Source: Homalodisca vitripennis (taxonomy: Eukaryota; Arthropoda; Insecta; Hemiptera; Cicadellidae). Taken from it: 64,000 nucleotides of DNA. The notes under the pieces are model-generated. The model was not told the DNA's origin. It searched no databases and worked only from the letters and a program-made list of their open reading frames with translations. The stretch spans positions 1-64,000 of the forward strand of contig NW_025777579.1 of assembly GCF_021130785.1 (NCBI RefSeq), written 5' to 3'. This document shows positions 62,457 to 64,000 of the stretch, piece after piece (within the stretch, counting starts at the first letter, position 1; the number at the start of each line of letters is the position of its first letter). Made by a program: the position numbers and the translations under genes.

Positions 62457-63901
62457 ATGAATCCCTACTTTTTGATAAAAGAAGAAAATCAATACGAATT
62501 GAAAATCCGCGGTCAACTTACTACCGGTAGTGCAGAGGACTTACGGAAACGGTTGACTAAATGTGTCAAAGCCAACATGCCCGTTGACCCGGCTGTTTTG
62601 GCATCTCTGGACGTGGAAGAGGAGTTAGAGGCCTGCAAGGCCAAGCTGAATCGATTATCCACCTCCATCGACGAGTACGAGGGAGACTATACTGATACGG
62701 AAGGCCAGCGGCTTCAGGCCCGTTTATGGCATAACTACCTCAGGATTCAACGTATCCCAGTAGCAACCGAGGCGGATGAGGAACGCCAGCGAAACTTATT
62801 AAACGAGACGAAACGCTTTTGTGATGCCGCTACCGAGCAAAAGGGCGCGGTGGAAGATAGGAGTGAGAATGATGGGAAATTGATGGATAGCGAGCCGGCA
62901 GTTGACCAAATGCAACCCGCCTCGTGTAACCGCGCCCGTGGCGGCGAGTCGAGCCAATGTGGAAAACTCAGCACCAAGCCCGGCTGACCAACACGCACCG
63001 CTGGTCAGTTCAAGCGCTATACCACCAACGCCACACGACTCGTATCAACGCACCCGAGCCGTGCCTGTCTATAAATGGGGGTTGATGTTTGACGGAAGGT
63101 CACAAAGCGTGGGGGCATTCCTACAACGCGTTGAAGAACTCCGAAGAGCTAGGGGCGTGACTCCTACCGAACTTTTTGAGTCCGCTGTGGATTTGTTCTC
63201 AGGATCAGCCCTAGTGTGGTATCGATCCACAATAGGCCGGATAAATACCTGGGAAGAGTTGTGTCAGGACTTAGAAGTAGTCTTCCAGCCGCCCAACCAT
63301 GACATCCGGTTGCAGCGGGAGATTTTTAATCGCATGCAAGGGGAGACCGAGTCAATCGATCTCTTCATTGCGGCGATGGAAGGGTTGTACGGGCGACTGG
63401 CCACCAATGTGCCCGAAGAAAACCAGGCTGCGGCAAATGTATCACAATCTAAATTCCCAACTACAAGATAGGTTAGCCTTGTTTGATGTTACATCAATCG
63501 AGCAGCTACGGAAACTAGGTCGAAAGGCAGAAGCGGGACGTTACCGGTCAGTAGAACAGCGCAATGTGCACAGGGACCACGACGTGATGGAGCCGGACCT
63601 AGCTTACACACCTGTAAGGCGTAGGCCAACGAGCGACGCTGCACACCCTCAATCAGATAGAAAAATATTCCAAACAACTCGGGAGGCTGACGTAACTTGT
63701 TACAGCTGTCACGAAAAAGGGCATATGTCGAGATAATGTAAAAATAGGAAAAGGCCGCCCCTTGATAGGCTAGCATGCTGGCGCTGTAATAAAGTAGGCC
63801 ACATACAGCGAGATTGTCATGTTAGGCTGAACGCAAACGGCCCTTGTTCGGGAAACGAGGCCGGGGTAAGTGGGAGCGCCGCCATGACACCCCGCAAGTA
63901 A
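62457..63901 (+). pseudogene. Gypsy 2 gag
   Basis: The start is chosen at 62457 (MNPYFLIKEENQYELKIRG) because conservation-like composition begins there; an in-frame ATG 45 nt upstream is less likely. The N-terminal EDLRKRLTKC motif and the following helical region parallel gypsy 1 gag. After a frameshift between 62902 and 62987 comes the gag core: YKWGLMFDGRSQSVGAFLQR, SALVWYRSTIGRINTWEEL, and IFNRMQGETESIDLFIAAM. A second frameshift lies near 63430. Two CCHC knuckles follow: CYSCHEKGHMSR and CWRCNKVGHIQRDC. A TAA at 63734-63736 falls just before the last Cys of the first knuckle. The ORF ends TPRK at 63901. Confidence 0.85.
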
Positions 63902-63904
63902 AGG

Positions 63905-64000
63905 ATGCTGTCAACCGACAGCTTCGAAGGCGAGATTAGTGATCAGGTACAACGCAAAAAAAAATGTTACCGCCCAAAAGGATATATGAGTAGTGCCTGT
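63905..64000 (+). pseudogene. Start of gypsy 2 pol (window edge)
   Basis: After the gag stop a new frame opens at the ATG of 63905 and runs, uninterrupted, to the window edge (32 codons). By position it should be the beginning of pol. Too little is present to see the protease motif. Confidence 0.45.

Larger units (their letters stand above)
59938..64000 (+). mobile_element. Second Ty3/gypsy retrotransposon, 5' part, continuing past the window
   Basis: On the + strand the order is 5' LTR, primer binding site, a long leader, gag with two zinc knuckles, and the start of pol at the window edge. It is more GC-rich and less AT-biased than gypsy 1, so it is a different family, although the gag layout is shared. 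It carries two frameshifts and one stop in gag. Confidence 0.85.

Noticed and set aside
1..64000. CRISPR arrays, bacterial operons, phage or toxin systems
   Set aside because: No regularly spaced repeats, ribosome-binding sites or dense coding; everything recognised is eukaryotic.

Overview
This window looks like nuclear DNA of an arthropod, most likely an insect with a large, AT-rich, transposon-filled genome. The evidence is low coding density, long TA and TG microsatellites, spliced host exons, and animal-type LINE, Penelope-like and Ty3/gypsy elements. A hemipteran or similar insect is only a guess. Nothing prokaryotic was seen.

Left part (1-24 kb). This is AT-rich sequence holding what appears to be the 3' half of a classical (type III) cadherin gene on the + strand, about 8.47-19.24 kb. 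Five separated segments follow the order of such a protein: a membrane-proximal ectodomain region (two exons, 8466-8887), a probable laminin-G start (14048-14239), the membrane exit plus juxtamembrane tail (16659-16844, the best supported), a catenin-binding-like tail (18760-18891) and a possible last exon (19192-19241). Splice phases agree between several of these, but one exon needs a one-base correction and another holds an in-frame TAA. The gene is therefore fast-evolving, decayed or mis-assembled. A Penelope-like element (8992-10640) sits in its intron as two inverted, head-to-head units joined by a perfect 36-bp palindrome. One unit ends in a hammerhead-ribozyme-like core.

Middle part (24-39 kb). 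A CR1/Jockey-type LINE lies on the - strand (24345-28725). It has a coiled-coil plus SGNH-esterase ORF1, and an ORF2 that has lost almost all of its apurinic endonuclease domain but keeps the reverse transcriptase. A complete Ty3/gypsy LTR retrotransposon follows on the - strand (30535-38639): two near-identical LTRs of about 1.04 kb, a 4-bp AATG target duplication, gag, protease, RT, RNase H and integrase, broken by several frameshifts. Between its integrase and 3' LTR is about 1.1 kb that does not look like retroelement sequence: a GC-rich block and a 5'UTR-like stretch in the opposite orientation.

Right part (39-64 kb). This is mostly AT-rich DNA with small mobile elements: a TTAA-flanked miniature element (45973-46672), an element with inverted repeats of about 95 bp (48965-49827), a 5'-truncated LINE fragment (53040-54008, - strand) and a foldback element around a TA tract (54744-54952). 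A second Ty3/gypsy element on the + strand begins at 59938 (LTR, primer binding site, leader, gag) and runs off the right edge. Its gag N-terminus has the same layout as that of the first gypsy element.

Many of the coding breaks are single-base indels, both in elements that otherwise look young and in a host exon, so some may be assembly errors.
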